From contig NZ_JQLN01000004.1 of the NCBI RefSeq assembly GCF_000744225.1, positions 930,001 to 994,000 on the forward strand: a DNA stretch of 64,000 nucleotides, given 5' to 3'. Numbering within the stretch: position 1 is the stretch's first letter; every line of letters starts with the position of its first letter. Shown here piece by piece: positions 6,975-14,891 of the stretch. The stretch comes from Kitasatospora mediocidica KCTC 9733. GTDB taxonomy: Bacteria > Actinomycetota > Actinomycetes > Streptomycetales > Streptomycetaceae. A program made the position numbers and the translations under genes. The notes under the pieces are model-generated. The model worked only from the letters and a program-made list of their open reading frames with translations. It made no database searches and was not told where the DNA came from.

Positions 6975-8927
6975 CTACGGCTGGAGGCGGCCGGCGAAGC
7001 GGCGCTCGAAGCCGTCGCCGGTGTCGGCGGTCACGGCGTAGTCGTAGCGTCCGGCCGGGGTCGGCGCGAGCACGTCCCGGGCGCTGCCGCCGGCCGGCAC
7101 GGTGACCGTCCGCGGCGTCGAACCGCTCGCGCCGAAGGCCGAGTTGGCGCCGATGGTGAAGACCACCGGACGGCTGCCCTGGTTGCTCAGGGTGATCTGC
7201 ACGCCGCCCGGGGTCTCCACCGAGGAGACCTCCGGGTGGCCCTTGGCGGAGTTCGTCCAGGTGCGGACGTCACCCTTGTAGCCGCGCAGGAAGCCGTCCG
7301 GGCCGTGCGCGTCGACGTCGTACGGGCCGCCGCTGACGCCGAGCGCGCTGAAGTAGTCGGTGACCGTGCCGTCGACCGGCAGGGTGTAGCGCCAGGCGCC
7401 GAACTGGCGGAAGTTCACCACGTACATCGAGACGCCCGCGCCCAGCGTGCCCAGGTTGTCCAGGGTGACCCAGAGCCGGCCGGTGGAGGTGTCGGTGTGC
7501 GAGGAGGAGCCGAAGCGGTAGCCGGTCGGCAGCGACGGGCGGTCGCCCGGCTCGACCTGCGGCTGCTGCTGGATGATCGGCGGGAAGAGCGGCGGCAGCA
7601 GCAGCTTGTCCTGTTCGGCCAGGTCGGCCAGCAGCTGCTTGGTGTCGGGCAGGGCGGGGAAGGTCCGGTTGCTGGTGGTGAAGTCGAAGGCCGACATCAG
7701 GTCGCCGCAGACCGTGCGCCGCCAGGCGGAGATGTTGGTCTCCTTCACACCGGTCCAGTTCTCCAGGAACCGCAGCACCGAAGTGTGGTCGAAGACCTCG
7801 GAGTTGACCTTGCCGCCCCGGCTCCAGGGCGAGATGACGATCATCGGCACGCGCGGCCCGAGGCCGATCGGCACCCCGCCCACGAACTCGTCCGGCGTGC
7901 CGTCCGGCGCCACCGGCGGCACCACGTGGTCGAAGAAGCCGTCGTTCTCGTCGTAGTTGAGCAGCACGACGGTCTTCGCCCAGACCTCCGGGTTGGCGGC
8001 CAGCGCCTCCAGCACGTACGAGGAGGTGAAGTCCGCGCCCTGGGCCGGCGGGTAGTTGGGGTGCTCCGACTGGGCGGTCGGGGCCACCACCCAACTCACG
8101 GCCGGGAGGCTGCCGTTGGCCACGTCGTTGGCGAAGTCGTCGGCGCCCCGGCGGGCCATGCCGTTGACGTAGAGCGGCGAGTCCTGCGGGGCGGTCTGGA
8201 AGCTCTTGAACCAGGCCAGCGCGTTGTCGTCGTAGTTGTCCTGCTGCTGGTACACCTTCCAGGAGATGCCGGCCGCCTGCAGCCGCTCGGGGTAGGTGGT
8301 CCAGGTGAAGCCGGACTTGGTGTTGTCGGTGGCCGGGCCGCCGCCGGTGGCGTTCGGGTCGATCGTTCCCGACCAGAGGTAGAGCCGGTTCGGGTCGGTG
8401 GAGGTCAGGGCAGAGCAGAAGTACTGGTCGCAGACGGTGAAGGCGTCCGCGAGGGCGTACTGGAACGGGATGTCCTGGCGGCGGTAGTAGCCCATCGTGT
8501 ACCAGGTCTTGGCCGGGATCCAGTTGTTGTACTGGCCGTTCGCCCAGGCGCTGTGGGTGCCGGCCCAGGAGTGGTCCAGGTCGAAGATCCGCTGGGCGTC
8601 GCTGGTGGAGGTGTCCAGGTGCCAGGGCAGTAGGTCGGTGCCGCCCACCGTGCCGAGCATCTTCTGGCGCAGCACGTCCGAGCCGCCGGGGAAGCGCACC
8701 CGCGAGGTGTCGCCGTACCCGCGCACGCCGTTCAGGGTGCCGAAGTAGTGGTCGAACGAGCGGTTCTCCTGCATGAGCACCACGACGTGCTCGACGTCGT
8801 CCAGGGTTCCGGGCGCCGAGGGGGCGGCCAGGGCCTGCTGAACGGTGCCGGGCAGCGCGCCGAGGCCGAGCGCGGCGCCGGAGGCGGCGGCCGAACCGAG
8901 CAGAGCGCGGCGGGAGAGCGGGGACAC
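6975..8927 (-). CDS. Secreted phosphocholine-specific phospholipase C
   Basis: A Tat signal (SRRALLGSAAASGAALGLG) leads a 650-aa protein of the acid-phosphatase/PLC superfamily. The hallmark VVVLMQENRSFDHYFGTLNG stands just after the signal, and further motifs are NYDENDGFFDHVVPP and VPMIVISPWSRGG. The last 170 residues hold the repeated beta-sandwich modules typical of phosphocholine-specific enzymes (about RLWVTLDNLGTLGAGVSMYV and the segment ending in AVTADTGDGFERRF). It should release phosphocholine from phosphatidylcholine or sphingomyelin outside the cell and supply phosphate. The GTG start is preceded by GGAGG. Confidence 0.92.
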   Translation of the reverse strand: MSPLSRRALLGSAAASGAALGLGALPGTVQQALAAPSAPGTLDDVEHVVVLMQENRSFDHYFGTLNGVRGYGDTSRVRFPGGSDVLRQKMLGTVGGTDLLPWHLDTSTSDAQRIFDLDHSWAGTHSAWANGQYNNWIPAKTWYTMGYYRRQDIPFQYALADAFTVCDQYFCSALTSTDPNRLYLWSGTIDPNATGGGPATDNTKSGFTWTTYPERLQAAGISWKVYQQQDNYDDNALAWFKSFQTAPQDSPLYVNGMARRGADDFANDVANGSLPAVSWVVAPTAQSEHPNYPPAQGADFTSSYVLEALAANPEVWAKTVVLLNYDENDGFFDHVVPPVAPDGTPDEFVGGVPIGLGPRVPMIVISPWSRGGKVNSEVFDHTSVLRFLENWTGVKETNISAWRRTVCGDLMSAFDFTTSNRTFPALPDTKQLLADLAEQDKLLLPPLFPPIIQQQPQVEPGDRPSLPTGYRFGSSSHTDTSTGRLWVTLDNLGTLGAGVSMYVVNFRQFGAWRYTLPVDGTVTDYFSALGVSGGPYDVDAHGPDGFLRGYKGDVRTWTNSAKGHPEVSSVETPGGVQITLSNQGSRPVVFTIGANSAFGASGSTPRTVTVPAGGSARDVLAPTPAGRYDYAVTADTGDGFERRFAGRLQP

Positions 8928-8954
8928 GAGGCCTCCAGGAAGGGGGTACCGACG

Positions 8955-8997
8955 GCGAGTTACCTGCGGGTAAGGATGATTCCAGTCAAGGGTGAAC
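8955..8997 (-). promoter_or_regulatory. Candidate phosphate-control (PHO-box-like) region of the phospholipase gene
   Basis: Reading the minus strand, a perfect GTTCACC heptamer at 8997-8991 is followed by less conserved 11-nt units toward the start codon, with TTACC-N4-GGTAA at 8960-8973. Streptomyces PhoP binds 11-nt direct repeats beginning with GTTCACC, and secreted phospholipases are known members of that regulon. Only one unit is a clean match, so the call is weak. Confidence 0.25.
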
Positions 8998-9101
8998 AGC
9001 GGAAGACCCGGGGACAGCCGTTGAGGTGTCTGTACATATCGCGGTCCGAGGTGGCTGGAGTGGCCCTTCCTGGCGGATCATCAGGCCGATAAACTGACCG
9101 G

Positions 9102-9647
9102 GTGACTGACACCGCCGCCTCCGTCCTCGTTCTCCCCGGCTACCAGGGGTCCGGCCCCGAGCACTGGCAGAGCCAGTGGGAGCGGGAGCACCCCGCGTAC
9201 CTGCGCGTCGAGCAGGCCGACTGGGACGCCCCGCAGGTCGACGAGTGGGTGGCGACCCTGCACCGGGCCGTCCTGGCCCAGCCAGGACCGGTCGTGCTGG
9301 TCGCGCACAGCCTCGGCTGCATCACCGTCGCGCACTGGGCGGCGCGTCACGGCCTGCCGGTGGCCGGCGCGCTGCTGGTCGCGCCCGCCGACATCGACAA
9401 CGCGGTGGACCCGGGACTCCGGACCTTCCAGCCGATCCCGCTGCGCTCGCTGCCGTTCCCCAGCATCGTGGTCGCCAGCAGCGACGACCCGTGGGCCAGC
9501 ATCGAGCGGTCCCGGCGGTTCGCCGAGAACTGGGGCGCCCGGCTGGTCGAGCTCGGTCCGCACGGGCACATCAACAGCGATTCCAAGATGGGCAGTTGGC
9601 CGCAGGGTCAGGAGCTGCTGGCCGAACTGGTCTCGAAGGCCGGCTGA
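9102..9647 (+). CDS. Small serine hydrolase, RBBP9/YdeN family
   Basis: The 181-aa protein shows the family signature at its N-terminus (VLPGYQGSGPEHWQSQWERE), the nucleophile in VVLVAHSLGCITVAHWA, an Asp in SSDDPWASIERS and the catalytic His in ELGPHGHINSDSKMGSWPQG. Members are cytoplasmic serine hydrolases with poorly defined substrates. It starts with GTG; a GATAAA lies about 16 nt upstream but no strong Shine-Dalgarno is seen. The methyltransferase gene begins 11 nt after its stop, so the two are probably co-transcribed. Confidence 0.88.
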   Translation: MTDTAASVLVLPGYQGSGPEHWQSQWEREHPAYLRVEQADWDAPQVDEWVATLHRAVLAQPGPVVLVAHSLGCITVAHWAARHGLPVAGALLVAPADIDNAVDPGLRTFQPIPLRSLPFPSIVVASSDDPWASIERSRRFAENWGARLVELGPHGHINSDSKMGSWPQGQELLAELVSKAG

Positions 9648-9658
9648 GAAGAGACCCG

Positions 9659-10282
9659 ATGTCGACGCACGGCACCGCCGCGCACCACCGCCTGCCCGAC
9701 CTGCCGCCGCTGGTGCGCCGCGCCCTGGAGGTGGCGCGGGCGCACGGCTTCGAACACTCCTGCCACCCCGAACAGGGCCTGCTGATCAGGGCGCTGGCCG
9801 GCGGGGCGGCGGGCCTGATCGGCGAGAGCGGAACCGGCTGCGGGGTCGGCCTGGCCTGGCTGGCGAGCGGCGCGGCGCCCGGGGTGCGGCTGGTCAGCGT
9901 CGAACGCGACCCGGCCAGGGCAGCGGTCGCCGCCGAGGTCTTCGCCGACCAGCCGCAGGTCCGGGTGCTCTGCGCGGACTGGACCGAGCTGTACGAGCAC
10001 GGACCGTTCGACCTGCTGGTGCTGGACGGCGGCGGCCAGGGCAAGGGCATCGAGCCGCCCGCCGACCCGGCCCGGCTGCTCAGCCCCCAGGGCACCCTGG
10101 TGATGGACGACTTCACCCCCTCCCCCGGCTGGCCGCCGCTGCACGAGGGCCGCCCCGACACCGCCCGGCTGCACTGGCTGGAGCACCCCGCCCTGCGCGC
10201 CGTGGAGGTCCGGCTCGCGCCGGACCTCAGCTCGGTGGTGGCGACCCTGCGCGGTCAGGCCGGGTCGGCCAGGGACACGTAG
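9659..10282 (+). CDS. Class I SAM-dependent O-methyltransferase-like protein
   Basis: ATG 9659 gives 207 residues after a GAGAAGAGA ribosome site. The Rossmann core is visible: GLIGESGTGCGVGLAWLAS for the SAM loop, VRLVSVERDPARAAVAAEVF with the acidic ribose-binding residue, and FDLLVLDGGGQG followed by GTLVMDDFTPSPGWPP as the later strands, as in the catechol O-methyltransferase-like family. The N-terminal helix LVRRALEVARAHGFEHSC is also typical. Methyl acceptor unknown. The last 28 nt overlap the convergent GNAT gene tail to tail. Confidence 0.78.
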   Translation: MSTHGTAAHHRLPDLPPLVRRALEVARAHGFEHSCHPEQGLLIRALAGGAAGLIGESGTGCGVGLAWLASGAAPGVRLVSVERDPARAAVAAEVFADQPQVRVLCADWTELYEHGPFDLLVLDGGGQGKGIEPPADPARLLSPQGTLVMDDFTPSPGWPPLHEGRPDTARLHWLEHPALRAVEVRLAPDLSSVVATLRGQAGSARDT

Positions 10283-11019
10283 AGCCGCGTTCCGTGCGGC
10301 CGGAACCCGACCCGCTCGTAGACCCGGCGCGAGCCCTCGCCGGAGTACTCGAGCCAGACGGATGCCGCCCCGCCGGCGAACATCGCCTCGGCGAGTGCCG
10401 CGGTGACGGCGGCGGCGACGCCCTGGCCGCGGAAGTCCGGGCGCGTCCCGACCCCGGCCAGCTCCGAGGTGCCGACGGCCGGCGCGGAGGTCATCGCCCC
10501 GCCCGCACACCTGCCGTCGGGGGAACGGACGAAGCGCACGGCGCCGCCCGTCTCGTGGGTACGGCGCAGCCGGGCCGCGCCCTCGGCAGAGGCGGGGAAC
10601 TCGCCCGCGAACGCCTCGGCCAGGGCCTCGTCGATCGCCGTGAAGTCCTCGTCGGTGGACGGGATCTCCACGATCGGACGGCCCGGGCCGGGCTGCGGCA
10701 CGGCCAGCGTGGCCGGGGTGCAGAGCAGGTACTCGTGCACCGCCTCGCGGGTGAAGCCGGCCTCGCGCAGCGCGGGCTCCACGGCGGGTGCGGCGTCGGG
10801 GGCGAACTCCAGGCGGGGCTTCAGCCCGCGGTCACGGAAGGCCGCGACCAGGGTGGCGACGTCCGCGGCGGTCGGCTCGGCGCCGGGCAGCGGCGTCGCG
10901 TAGTTGATGTACGGGCTGGTGGTACCGGGGTCGAACCCCACGACGAAGCCGGCGGTCTCGACGACCACGGGACGTCGGCGGAGGTTGGCGACGGCAAAGC
11001 TCTGGACGTCGGTGTCCAC
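10255..11019 (-). CDS. GNAT family N-acetyltransferase
   Basis: In this 254-aa protein the C-terminal half is a GNAT fold: TSELAGVGTRPDFRGQGVAA carries the acetyl-CoA pyrophosphate loop (R-x-x-G-x-G/A at RGQGVA), followed by SVWLEYSGEGSRRVYERVGF, the family's last helix and strand. The N-terminal 110 residues form a less conserved extension with a VETAGFVVGFDPGTTSP strand. The acceptor amine is not predictable. It lies downstream of the S66 peptidase gene on the same strand, 116 bp apart. Confidence 0.85.
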   Translation of the reverse strand: MDTDVQSFAVANLRRRPVVVETAGFVVGFDPGTTSPYINYATPLPGAEPTAADVATLVAAFRDRGLKPRLEFAPDAAPAVEPALREAGFTREAVHEYLLCTPATLAVPQPGPGRPIVEIPSTDEDFTAIDEALAEAFAGEFPASAEGAARLRRTHETGGAVRFVRSPDGRCAGGAMTSAPAVGTSELAGVGTRPDFRGQGVAAAVTAALAEAMFAGGAASVWLEYSGEGSRRVYERVGFRPHGTRLYVSLADPA

Positions 11020-11135
11020 GGTGATGGTGACCTCACGTTGAAGACGGGGTGCGGCGCGCTCGGTGAGCTGCGCGTGCTGGTCGGACCGGCCGGAGGCCGG
11101 GGGCCGGGGTTCTGGGGTCGGGGGTCGCGCTGCCG

Positions 11136-12182
11136 TCAGTACTGCACGGTGATCCGGCGGGCCGGGCCGTCGACGCGGATCCGGCCGCCGCAGGGGATGA
11201 CCAGCTGTGGGTCGGTGTGGCCGAAGTCGACGTCGAAGACGGCGACGGCGTCCGGGGCGTAGTCGGCCAGGGCGCGCAGCACCGCCTCGCGCTGGGCCGC
11301 CCGGTAGGCGGCCTTCTCCGGCGCGGCGTTCGGGTGCTCGAAGCTCCAGCCCTTCGCGCGGGCCATCAGGACGGCGGGGAACTGGCGCAGCAGGCCGCGC
11401 TCACCCATGTTGCGCAGGATCCGGTGGACCTCGTCGGCGCTCGGCAGCTCCTCCGAGGTCTCCAGGTAGAGCACCTGTCCCGCGTACTCCTCGACCGGGC
11501 GGATCTCGCGGTCGGCCATCAGCAGCCAGGAGAGGATCTCCAGGTTGCCGCCCCAGCCGAGGCCCTCGACGACCTTGTCGGCGTTGTGCCAGATCCAGCC
11601 CTCGGCGGGCTCCATCGCCGGCTCGGCCTCGAAGGTCGCCGGGTCGGACCAGTGGGCCTCGACGTCGCCGAAGTCCGCGGACGGCCGAAGCTCGTAGCTG
11701 CCGGAGTCGAACAGCGCCGCACGCAACGAGTCCGCGGTCAGCGGGTGCAGCGCGCCGGGACGGCCCAGCTGCACCATCACCGAGGCGCCGTGGTAGCTGA
11801 CGATGCCCAGGTTGCGCAGGAAGAGCAGCAGGTTGGTGTTGTCGCTGTAGCCGAAGAACGGCTTCGGGTTGGCCCGGATCAACTCCCGGTCCAGCAGCGG
11901 CAGTACGGTGATCTGGTCGTCGCCGCCGATGGTGGCGATGACCGCCTTGATCTGCGGGTCCGCGAACGCCGCGTGGATGTCCGCCGCACGCTGCTGCGGG
12001 GTGGAGCCGAAGAGCCGGGTGGCCGGGTACTCGACCGGCACCAGGCCGAAGTCCTCGCGCAGCCGCCGCAGCCCCAGTTCGTAGGGCAGCGGGAGCCGGC
12101 CCGGGGTGCCCTGGGAGGGGGAGATCACGGCGACCCGGTCGCCGGGTCGTGGCTTGGGCGGGTGCGCGGGGGGCATCGTCAT
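11136..12182 (-). CDS. S66 family serine carboxypeptidase (LD-carboxypeptidase / MccF-like)
   Basis: The 348-aa protein opens with RPGDRVAVISPSQGTPGRLP. It has the S66 nucleophile in PKPFFGYSDNTNLLLFLRN, the acidic triad member in VLYLETSEELPSADEV, and the histidine in VDFGHTDPQLVIPCGG. S66 enzymes cleave the L,D bond of murein tetrapeptides (LdcA) or detoxify peptidyl-nucleotide antibiotics (MccF). The longer C-terminal half and the LETSEE motif look more like the MccF branch to me, but that is a judgement by eye. Cytoplasmic, no signal peptide. Confidence 0.85.
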   Translation of the reverse strand: MTMPPAHPPKPRPGDRVAVISPSQGTPGRLPLPYELGLRRLREDFGLVPVEYPATRLFGSTPQQRAADIHAAFADPQIKAVIATIGGDDQITVLPLLDRELIRANPKPFFGYSDNTNLLLFLRNLGIVSYHGASVMVQLGRPGALHPLTADSLRAALFDSGSYELRPSADFGDVEAHWSDPATFEAEPAMEPAEGWIWHNADKVVEGLGWGGNLEILSWLLMADREIRPVEEYAGQVLYLETSEELPSADEVHRILRNMGERGLLRQFPAVLMARAKGWSFEHPNAAPEKAAYRAAQREAVLRALADYAPDAVAVFDVDFGHTDPQLVIPCGGRIRVDGPARRITVQY

Positions 12183-12238
12183 AGGGGTGATCGTACAAAT
12201 TGCCGATCGGCCTCGACCAGCGCTTTTCCCCGCGACGA

Positions 12239-12281
12239 GAACGGCGCTGCCCCCTTCCGCGTGGAGGGGGCAGCGCCGTTC
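12239..12281 (-). terminator. Strong hairpin after the MFS gene
   Basis: A 17-bp perfect stem (12239-12255 with 12265-12281) with a 9-nt loop stands 16 bp beyond the stop of the minus-strand MFS gene and about 57 bp before the S66 start. It should end the tetR-MFS transcript. Confidence 0.8.
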
Positions 12282-12296
12282 AGGACGGACCGGGCG

Positions 12297-13784
12297 TCAG
12301 TGCGCCATGGCCGGGACGAAGTCCTGCTTGTCCTCGTCCGAGGCGTCCGGGTTGTGGCCCATGTGACCGGCGTTCAGGAAGGTGAAGGCGATCAGCGAGG
12401 CGAGCGCCAGGATCCCGGCCGACCACCAGATCGCGGTGGCGAAGCCGTGCACCTGGACCTGCAGCATCGCGTTGGTCTTGCTGGTGACGTGCGTGGGGTG
12501 GTAGGCCTTCATCGCACTCGCGACCACCGTGCTGAGCAGCGCGGTGCCGATGGCGCCGCCGACCTGCTGCGAGGTGTTGACCATCGCGGAGGCGACACCG
12601 GCGTCCTGCGGCTGCACCTTGTAGGTCGCCAGGCTCATGGCGGGCATGAACGCGGTACCCATGCCGAGGCCCATCAGGACCAGGCCGGGCAGGATCAGCC
12701 AGTAGGACGAGTCGACCTTGATCTGGGTGAGGATCACCAGGCCGGAGGCCGCGACCAGGAAGCCGGGGCCCATCAGCCAGCGGGCCGGGACCCGGTTCAT
12801 CAGGCGGGCACCGATCTGGGTGGAGCCGGTGATCATGCCGGCCACCATCGGCAGGAACGCCACACCGGTCTTGACCGGGGAGTAGCCGAGCACGTTCTGC
12901 AGGTAGTAGGTCAGGAAGAGGAAGAGGCCGAACATCCCGATGACCGCGAGGCCCAGCGAGAGGTAGACGCCACCGCGGTTGCGGTTGAGCACCACGCGCA
13001 GCGGCAGCAGCGGGCTCTTGACCCGGCTCTCGACCGCGACGAACGCGGCCAGCAGCACGGCGGCGGCGACGAACAGGCCGATCGTGGTCCCGGAGGTCCA
13101 GCTGTCCTCCTGGGCCTTGGTGAAGCCGTAGACCAGGGAGACCAGGCCGGTGGAGACCAGCAGCACGCCGGGGATGTCCAGCGGGTTGCGGTTGCGGGCT
13201 CCGCCGGGCTCGCGGATCACCATGACCGCGCCGATGACGGCGATGACGGCGAACGGGACGTTGACGAAGAGGGTCCAGCGCCAGTTGAGGTACTCGGTGA
13301 GCAGACCGCCGAGGATCAGGCCGATCGCACCGCCACCACCGGCGATGGCGCCGTAGATACCGAACGCCTTGGCGCGTTCGTTGGCCTCGGTGAACATCAC
13401 CGAGAGCAGCGAGAGTGCGGCGGGCGCGAGCATCGCGCCGAACACGCCCTGCAGGGCGCGGGCGCCTATCAGCATGCTGATGTTGGCGGCGGCGCCACCG
13501 AGCGCCGAGGCGGCGGCGAAGCCGACCAGGCCGATGATGAACATCCGGCGCCGGCCCAGCAGGTCGGAGAGCCGCCCGCCGAACAGCAGCAGGCCGCCGA
13601 AGGCCAGCGCGTAGGCGGTGATGACCCACTGGCGGCTGGTGTCGGAGAAGGCGAGGTCACGCTGCGCGGACGGCAGGGCGATGTTGACGATGGTCGCGTC
13701 CAGCACCACCATCAGCTGGGCCAGGCCGATGAAGGCCAGGGCCTTCCAGCGCCTGGGATCGGGCTGTGGAACGGTTTCAGACAT
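12297..13784 (-). CDS. MFS drug exporter, DHA2 (EmrB/QacA) family, 14 TM
   Basis: The ~495-aa polytopic protein starts at ATG 13784, seven nt after AGGTGAG; a GTG four codons upstream is less well placed. TM1 has the LMVVLDATIVNIALPSAQRD signature of DHA2 proteins, and motif A is GGRLSDLLGRRRMF. The number and spacing of hydrophobic segments fit 14 TM. It exports hydrophobic drugs or dyes in exchange for protons. It follows the tetR gene on the same strand (131 bp) and ends at a strong terminator, so regulator and pump are likely one repressible unit. Confidence 0.92.
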   Translation of the reverse strand: MSETVPQPDPRRWKALAFIGLAQLMVVLDATIVNIALPSAQRDLAFSDTSRQWVITAYALAFGGLLLFGGRLSDLLGRRRMFIIGLVGFAAASALGGAAANISMLIGARALQGVFGAMLAPAALSLLSVMFTEANERAKAFGIYGAIAGGGGAIGLILGGLLTEYLNWRWTLFVNVPFAVIAVIGAVMVIREPGGARNRNPLDIPGVLLVSTGLVSLVYGFTKAQEDSWTSGTTIGLFVAAAVLLAAFVAVESRVKSPLLPLRVVLNRNRGGVYLSLGLAVIGMFGLFLFLTYYLQNVLGYSPVKTGVAFLPMVAGMITGSTQIGARLMNRVPARWLMGPGFLVAASGLVILTQIKVDSSYWLILPGLVLMGLGMGTAFMPAMSLATYKVQPQDAGVASAMVNTSQQVGGAIGTALLSTVVASAMKAYHPTHVTSKTNAMLQVQVHGFATAIWWSAGILALASLIAFTFLNAGHMGHNPDASDEDKQDFVPAMAH

Positions 13785-13915
13785 GGGTTTACTCACCTAA
13801 CGGTGCTGGTGGAGCCGGCGGTCGTGCTGGTGCGAAGCGTGACGGAACGAGAACGTCTGGGGGCGTCCGAGGACGTGCCGGGGTCGGGTCGGGCCGCGTC
13901 GGGCCGACCGGCCGG

Positions 13916-14635
13916 TCAGCCGTGAACGGGCGCGGGCTGGTTCCGCAGGTCTGCCAAAGTAGCGGCCCGGCCTGGGAGTTCGGATGGCGTGGGGGTCCGC
14001 AGACCGTCCAGGAACAGATGCAGGTGGCGGTGGACGAAGGAGCCGAGGTCGAGGCAGCCGGTGCCCGGCAGCGGACGGGTGAGCTGGGCGACCGCGACGA
14101 ACAGGTCACCCGGACCGACGTCCGCACGCAGCTGGCCGGCCTGCCGGGCGCGCTGCATGAGCTGCTCGACCACCTCCTCCAGCCGGGCCCGGATCGCGTA
14201 GAGCTGCTCGTCCTGCTTGAGGTCCACGCCCGCGGTGAGCATGGTGCAGAGCGCGCCGATCCGCTCCTCGGCGGCGACGTGGACGAAGCGCTTGAGCGCC
14301 TCGAACGGTTCGGAGCCGTCCACCAGTCCCTGTTCCGCCTGGACCAGGATGCGGTCCATCACGGAGCGGGCGACCTCGCGGACCAGCGTCGTGCGGTCCG
14401 GGAAGTTCCGGTAGAGCGTGGCGTTCCCCACACCGGCCCGCTTGGCGATCTCGTCCAGCGGCGCCTCGGCGCCGCTCTCGGACAGGATCTCCCGGGCGGC
14501 GGCGAGAATCCGCTCCCGGTTGCGGGTGGCGTCCGCCCGGAGGCGGGGCGTCGTAGGCTTGGTGGCCGGTTCGGCCTGGGCGGCCTTCACGGCACACCCG
14601 GCCAGCACACTGCGGACAGCTTTGATGGCACTCAT
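13916..14635 (-). CDS. TetR family repressor of the MFS exporter
   Basis: ATG 14635 follows GGAAGGAG by 7 nt, giving 239 aa; the frame is open further upstream but lacks another such site. The HTH covers about residues 40-84 (ERILAAAREILSESGAEAPL, then IAKRAGVGNATLYRNFPD). The C-terminal part is the helical ligand-binding domain. The first 35 residues are a non-conserved extension. Two identical-format dyads lie 39-95 bp upstream of the start, which argues for autoregulation and control of the downstream pump. They also lie 163-218 bp upstream of the divergent egtA start. Confidence 0.9.
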   Translation of the reverse strand: MSAIKAVRSVLAGCAVKAAQAEPATKPTTPRLRADATRNRERILAAAREILSESGAEAPLDEIAKRAGVGNATLYRNFPDRTTLVREVARSVMDRILVQAEQGLVDGSEPFEALKRFVHVAAEERIGALCTMLTAGVDLKQDEQLYAIRARLEEVVEQLMQRARQAGQLRADVGPGDLFVAVAQLTRPLPGTGCLDLGSFVHRHLHLFLDGLRTPTPSELPGRAATLADLRNQPAPVHG

Positions 14636-14673
14636 CACGACACTCCTTCCGGGATCGGTTCCGCGTCGTTTTC

Positions 14674-14729
14674 CGGGGACTGGTTCCCCACTTCGTCCTA
14701 CTGTACGGCAAACGGGGAAAAGCTCCCCA
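14674..14729. promoter_or_regulatory. Two tandem operator-like dyads CGGGGA-N5-TCCCCA
   Basis: The 17-bp dyad CGGGGA-N5-TCCCCA occurs at 14674-14690 and again at 14713-14729, 39 bp centre to centre. Between them, on the minus strand, is TACAGT (14704-14699), a plausible -10 element for tetR. Identical half-sites with unrelated 5-bp centres are what a TetR dimer operator looks like. Confidence 0.65.
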
Positions 14730-14891
14730 CATATTTCTGGGGCCCCCGTGACCCGCGTCACATCACCCGGTTGCCAGCGCTGACCAGCGGAGATCCACTT
14801 CCTACCCACGGGTATCCGGCAACGCCGTGTGGCCCGTCGCAAACTGGGCAGGAAGACCGGGTTGCTTCCTGGACCGAGGACGGTGGATCAC

